Source: a virus
Direction: 5' to 3' (one strand)
Length of the DNA stretch: 27,034 nucleotides
Virus record (IMG/VR): IMGVR_UViG_3300010885_014609
Span: 1-27,034 of that record
Part shown: positions 23,976-27,034 of the stretch, piece after piece
Position numbering within the stretch: position 1 is the stretch's first letter
Layout: every line of letters starts with the position of its first letter
Position numbers and translations under genes: made by a program
The notes under the pieces: generated by a model
Database searches by the model: none
The model's input: the letters and a program-made list of their open reading frames with translations, nothing else
What the model was told of the DNA's origin: nothing

Positions 23976-24743
23976 ATGCGAAAAATAGTATTAGTAACAG
24001 GTGGATTTGATCCTATTCATAGTGGTCATATTGCCTACTTTAAAGAAGCCCGAGAATTGGGAGATATTCTTATTGTTGGAGTTAATTCGGACGCCTGGCT
24101 CACACGCAAGAAAGGTAGATCTTTTATGCCTTGGGAAGAACGTGCCACTATTGTCGCTGCTATGCATTATGTTGATAGAGTTATCAATTTTGATGATACA
24201 GATGGATCTGCAAAAGATGCAATACGCAAGACGCGAGCAATATATCCTAACTGTGAAATTATCTTTGCTAATGGTGGAGACCGTACTAAAGAAAACACTC
24301 CAGAAATGGATCTACTCAAAGAATACTTACATCTAAGATTTAAATTTGGAGTAGGTGGTGGGAATAAGGCCAATAGTAGTAGCTGTATCTTAGAAGAATG
24401 GAAGGCTCCTAAAACAGAACGTCCGTGGGGTTACTATCGTGTACTACACGAAGTGCCCGGAACAAAAGTTAAAGAATTAACAGTAGATCCTGGACAAAGC
24501 CTAAGTATGCAGAGGCACGATCATCGTTCTGAGTATTGGATTGTTAGCGAAGGAACAGCCGTTGTTAATAGTATGATGCCTGGAGGATACAGTATGCCTA
24601 GTATCGAACTAGAAAAACATGCAGAATATCATGTTCCATTAAATCAATGGCATCAGTTAACTAACCCATTTGATGTTCCTTGTAAAATTATAGAGATACA
24701 ATATGGATTACAATGCAACGAGTCAGATATTGAACGTAGATAA
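23976..24743 (+). CDS. cytidylyltransferase-cupin fusion
   Basis: The 255-aa product joins two enzyme types. Residues 1-130 begin MRKIVLVTGGFDPIHSGHIA with HSGH (His15, His18), the signature of nucleotidyltransferases of the glycerol-3-phosphate cytidylyltransferase / RfaE type. Residues about 145-245 are a cupin like the isomerase half of type II mannose-6-phosphate isomerase/GMP proteins: RPWGYYRVL, SMQRHDHRSEYWIVSEGTAV (His181, His183, Glu186) and NQWHQLTN (His226) provide the expected metal ligands. The frame is open 37 codons further upstream, but that part would cross the divergent promoter region, so the ATG at 23976 is chosen. It probably makes an activated sugar or polyol and epimerises or isomerises it. 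The substrate is unknown. Confidence 0.83.
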   Translation: MRKIVLVTGGFDPIHSGHIAYFKEARELGDILIVGVNSDAWLTRKKGRSFMPWEERATIVAAMHYVDRVINFDDTDGSAKDAIRKTRAIYPNCEIIFANGGDRTKENTPEMDLLKEYLHLRFKFGVGGGNKANSSSCILEEWKAPKTERPWGYYRVLHEVPGTKVKELTVDPGQSLSMQRHDHRSEYWIVSEGTAVVNSMMPGGYSMPSIELEKHAEYHVPLNQWHQLTNPFDVPCKIIEIQYGLQCNESDIERR

Positions 24744-25281
24744 AGATGCGTTCAGTAGTGGCCAAATTGGTAGTAAAATTTGGCTATGCGAAGAACTAGA
24801 AAAACTAGTCGAGTCCATCGATACGATATGGATCTACGGCGGTTGGTATGCAGTCACGGCATTCTTATTAAACAGTCGTGGCAATGTAGGCGTAGGTAAG
24901 ATACGCAGCTATGACATTGATCCTAACTGTGCGGCTGTTGCTGATATGATCAACGAAAATTGGCTATATCAAGATTGGAAGTTTAAAGCTGAAACACAAG
25001 ATTGTAATACACTAGAGTTAGGCAATACAGGTCCTGACTTAATAATCAATACTAGTACTGAACATTTTGAAAGTATGGATTGGTGGGACAATATTCCTGA
25101 AGGAACTATGGTAGTCTTGCAGGGTAACAATATGATACACGATGATCATCATGTTCATAGTACGTCCGTAAATGAATTCGCTGCACGATTTCCTGTAACA
25201 GACGTGCTGTACAAAGGACAGAAAGAGTTTGTATATCCAGATTGGAGATTTACTAGGTACATGCTAATAGGTATTAAATAA
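24703..25281 (+). CDS. methyltransferase-like protein
   Basis: The 192-aa protein has a Rossmann-like pattern: TIWIYGGWYAVTAFLLN (41-57) in the position of methyltransferase motif I, RSYDIDPN with Asp71 and Asp73 as the acidic residues that contact the SAM ribose, and PDLIINTSTEHF after the next strand. Motif I is degenerate (GGWYA rather than GxGxG), so activity is uncertain. The predicted start overlaps the upstream gene by 41 bases, unusually long for this window. An in-frame later start may be the true one, although no better ATG lies in the next 70 codons. The class I fold is likely; the substrate is unknown. Confidence 0.65.
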   Translation: MDYNATSQILNVDKDAFSSGQIGSKIWLCEELEKLVESIDTIWIYGGWYAVTAFLLNSRGNVGVGKIRSYDIDPNCAAVADMINENWLYQDWKFKAETQDCNTLELGNTGPDLIINTSTEHFESMDWWDNIPEGTMVVLQGNNMIHDDHHVHSTSVNEFAARFPVTDVLYKGQKEFVYPDWRFTRYMLIGIK

Positions 25282-25285
25282 AATT

Positions 25286-25396
25286 ATGCAAACTATTAAA
25301 AACTTTTTCAATTGGATTATAAATTGGCGTCAGCGTCGTCAATTGGCTAAACGTATTGAAGAACTACGCAAACGCGACCCGTTCATTTATAAGTAA
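25286..25396 (+). CDS. 36-aa basic helical protein
   Basis: This short gene reads MQTIKNFFNWIINWRQRRQL and ends RDPFIYK. It has an amphipathic aromatic N-terminal half and a strongly basic helix (RQRRQLAKRIEELRKR). I recall similar tiny proteins ending in DPFIYK in T4-like marine phages, but the function is unknown. It fills the gap between its neighbours exactly: it begins four bases after the methyltransferase-like stop and ends one base before the carbamoyltransferase ATG. No Shine-Dalgarno is seen. The tight packing and a protein-like composition support it. Membrane-surface or nucleic-acid binding would fit the charge pattern. Confidence 0.65.
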   Translation: MQTIKNFFNWIINWRQRRQLAKRIEELRKRDPFIYK

Positions 25397-25397
25397 T

Positions 25398-26876
25398 ATG
25401 GACTATATTGGATTGAGCTGTGGCTTCCACGATGCCGCAGTTAGTGTTATCAATTGTTGCGGTGAGATTGTATTTGCTAGTCACAGCGAACGATATAGTA
25501 AGAACAAACACGATGCGGACCTATGCAAATCTATTATCCAAGATGCATTGTCCTACACTGTAGAAGATTACTCGCTGCACTATTACGAGCGCCCTACATT
25601 AAAATACCTACGTCAGTTAATAGCAGGACAGAAACCCCAGTTAAGAACGCTAAATGCTAAAAACATAATTGGTAAAGATACAATGTCTTTACTAACTGGT
25701 CAAGTACATACACATAACCATCACCTAAGTCATGCAGCCGCAGGATTCCAAACAAGTCCTTTTGAAGATGCTACAGTTGTGGTCATAGATGCTATAGGAG
25801 AGTTCGATACAATTACTATATGGCATGCAGAGTATGATCACGATACTGGCCGTGCCGAATATAAGAAGTTGTGGTCACAGCGTTATCCTAACAGTATTGG
25901 GTTGTTCTATAGTGCAATGACCAAGCGTGTTGGTCTTAGACCTTTAGATGAGGAATATATCTTAATGGGTATGGCAGCATACGGATCTGACACAGTTAAC
26001 CTAAAACAACATTTAATACATAATGCAGATAAGCTGACCTTTAATTACAATCTGCATAGAGGCATGGATCCGACATTCAGACCCGATGCAGATCAATACG
26101 ATATTGCAGCCAGCAGCCAAGCTCTAGTTGAAACACTGATTACTACAGTAATAGCTAAGGCTCGTGCATTAAGCCGGAGTTCCAATTTGGTCTACGGCGG
26201 CGGTGTTGCCCTTAACTGTTCAGCAAATAGACTACTGGGCAACTACTATGACAACATTTGGATTATGCCCAACCCTGGAGATGCTGGTAGTAGTTTAGGT
26301 GCAGCCGCGTTAGGATATCGATGCAAGGTACAATGGACAGATGCGTTCCTCGGACATAACATACCGGGCGACTATCCAGTTGACACAATCATACAAGAAT
26401 TATATACTAATAAGATAGTGGGTGTGGCTAGTGGTCGAGCAGAGTTCGGCCCTAGAGCATTGGGCAACCGCAGCCTGCTTGCAGACCCTAGGGGTCCAGA
26501 CATCAAGGATAAAGTAAATGACATCAAACGCCGCCAGAAGTTCCGACCCTTTGCGCCCGTTATTCTGGAGGAGTTGGCTGATACTTACTTTGATATGCCT
26601 CCTGGTTTCAATAATAGTAGGTATATGCAGTCAGTCGCTCGTTGTAGGGTTCCTGAGTTATTTCCTGCTATCGTTCATTATGATGGTACTTCTCGTGTCC
26701 AGACTGTTGCGAAAGATGGCAGCGGAATACGACAACTGCTAGAAAAATGGTATGCTCTAACAGGCTGTCCAATGTTATTAAACACTAGTCTTAACATACG
26801 AGGCGAACCGATGGTTAACAACAGGGCCGACGCAGATCGTTTTGAACAGCAGTATAAAATTACTGTTTGTTCTTAA
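25398..26876 (+). CDS. NodU/CmcH-family O-carbamoyltransferase
   Basis: The 492-aa enzyme begins MDYIGLSCGFHDAAVSVINC, the ASKHA/Kae1-type start of this family. HNHHLSHAAAGF (107-117) carries the metal-binding histidines. GGGVALNC and EFGPRALGNRSLLADPR are the nucleotide and YrdC-like domain signatures, and LNTSLNIRGEPMV is the conserved C-terminal block. These enzymes make carbamoyl-adenylate from carbamoyl phosphate and ATP and pass the carbamoyl group to a hydroxyl, usually on a sugar. It stops shortly after LNTSLN, so it is shorter than bacterial NodU but like phage versions. A more upstream ATG (25356) lies in the 36-aa gene and adds unrelated residues; 25398 is preferred. Confidence 0.9.
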   Translation: MDYIGLSCGFHDAAVSVINCCGEIVFASHSERYSKNKHDADLCKSIIQDALSYTVEDYSLHYYERPTLKYLRQLIAGQKPQLRTLNAKNIIGKDTMSLLTGQVHTHNHHLSHAAAGFQTSPFEDATVVVIDAIGEFDTITIWHAEYDHDTGRAEYKKLWSQRYPNSIGLFYSAMTKRVGLRPLDEEYILMGMAAYGSDTVNLKQHLIHNADKLTFNYNLHRGMDPTFRPDADQYDIAASSQALVETLITTVIAKARALSRSSNLVYGGGVALNCSANRLLGNYYDNIWIMPNPGDAGSSLGAAALGYRCKVQWTDAFLGHNIPGDYPVDTIIQELYTNKIVGVASGRAEFGPRALGNRSLLADPRGPDIKDKVNDIKRRQKFRPFAPVILEELADTYFDMPPGFNNSRYMQSVARCRVPELFPAIVHYDGTSRVQTVAKDGSGIRQLLEKWYALTGCPMLLNTSLNIRGEPMVNNRADADRFEQQYKITVCS

Positions 26877-26892
26877 TTTTTACCAAAATGGC

Positions 26893-26921
26893 TTGACAAC
26901 GCCCCCTTTCGGTGCTATACT
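26893..26921 (+). promoter_or_regulatory. strong sigma-70-type promoter
   Basis: TTGACA (26893-26898) is perfect and TATACT (26916-26921) matches five of six, with an ideal 17-base spacer. The start of the next gene lies 50 bases downstream with a near-perfect Shine-Dalgarno. Such promoters serve host-polymerase (early) transcription in T4-like phages, in contrast to the late-type octamers elsewhere in the window. Confidence 0.88.
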
Positions 26922-26971
26922 AGTGCTTCGCTGATAACTAAACTTACCACTAACGAAGAAGGAGGTCTTAA

Positions 26972-27034
26972 ATGACTGAAATTACGCTAGATCGGGAACA
27001 GGCACAAGTAGAGATTCCTAGTTCGGTCTTAAAA
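26972..27034 (+). CDS. start of a gene, cut by the window edge
   Basis: The first 21 codons read MTEITLDREQAQVEIPSSVL and then Lys, remaining open at the edge. AAGGAGGT (26959-26966) is a near-perfect Shine-Dalgarno, five bases before the ATG and the strongest in the window. With the sigma-70 promoter upstream this looks like a highly expressed early gene. The product cannot be named from so little sequence. Confidence 0.8.
   Translation, partial: MTEITLDREQAQVEIPSSVLK

Overview
The window looks like part of the genome of an uncultivated, probably marine, tailed phage with T4-like late transcription. The evidence is a set of virion-type structural genes, a phage-encoded tRNA, tightly packed ATGA-coupled genes, octamers close to the T4-type late promoter (TATAAATA) in front of several transcription units, and a near-consensus sigma-70 promoter at the right end. 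A carbamoyltransferase, a DUF6165 protein, a GT9-like glycosyltransferase and a cytidylyltransferase-cupin fusion are cargo I associate with marine T4-like phages. The taxonomic placement is inference. No capsid, terminase or polymerase gene is in view.

Layout. (1) 1-711: a gene-poor left end with a tRNA-Met(CAT) on the minus strand, a possible leftward sigma-70 promoter, palindromes, an ACGGTG cluster and four copies of an AGCGGGG(T/C)ATTC repeat. (2) 712-1049: two small rightward genes, the second with a lipobox-like signal. (3) 1043-2190: a leftward pair, GT9-like glycosyltransferase then DUF6165. (4) 2290-8239: four rightward virion-type genes: a 1030-aa fibre or adhesin-like protein, a beta-sandwich protein ending in a Hint (hedgehog/intein-type) domain, a 60-aa helical protein and a 518-aa structural protein. 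(5) 8279-20355: a long rightward, mostly ATGA-coupled cassette: a 938-aa repeat/glycosyltransferase-like/radical SAM fusion, a sulfotransferase-like protein, two twitch-type radical SAM enzymes, a glycosyltransferase-like/GDPD-like fusion, a HAD hydrolase, a sugar nucleotidyltransferase, two more twitch-type radical SAM enzymes and an SGNH-like hydrolase. (6) 20350-23916: a leftward pair, a radical SAM enzyme with its auxiliary Cys domain at the N-terminus and a B12-binding-type radical SAM protein with a methyltransferase-like tail. (7) 23976-26876: cytidylyltransferase-cupin, methyltransferase-like protein, 36-aa protein and carbamoyltransferase. (8) A sigma-70 promoter and the start of the next gene.

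The most striking content is seven radical SAM proteins within about 14 kb of phage DNA, mixed with sugar activation, transfer and decoration enzymes and placed directly after structural genes. The simplest reading, which is inference, is a phage-encoded pathway that builds or decorates a glycan or peptide-linked modification, either on the virion or on the host envelope. The four twitch-type enzymes have diverged from one another, and the auxiliary Cys domain at the C-terminus of the 938-aa protein recurs at the N-terminus of the 347-aa protein with nearly identical Cys spacing. Such divergence and shuffling suggest successive steps on related substrates. Functions come from motif reading only; no database search was possible.
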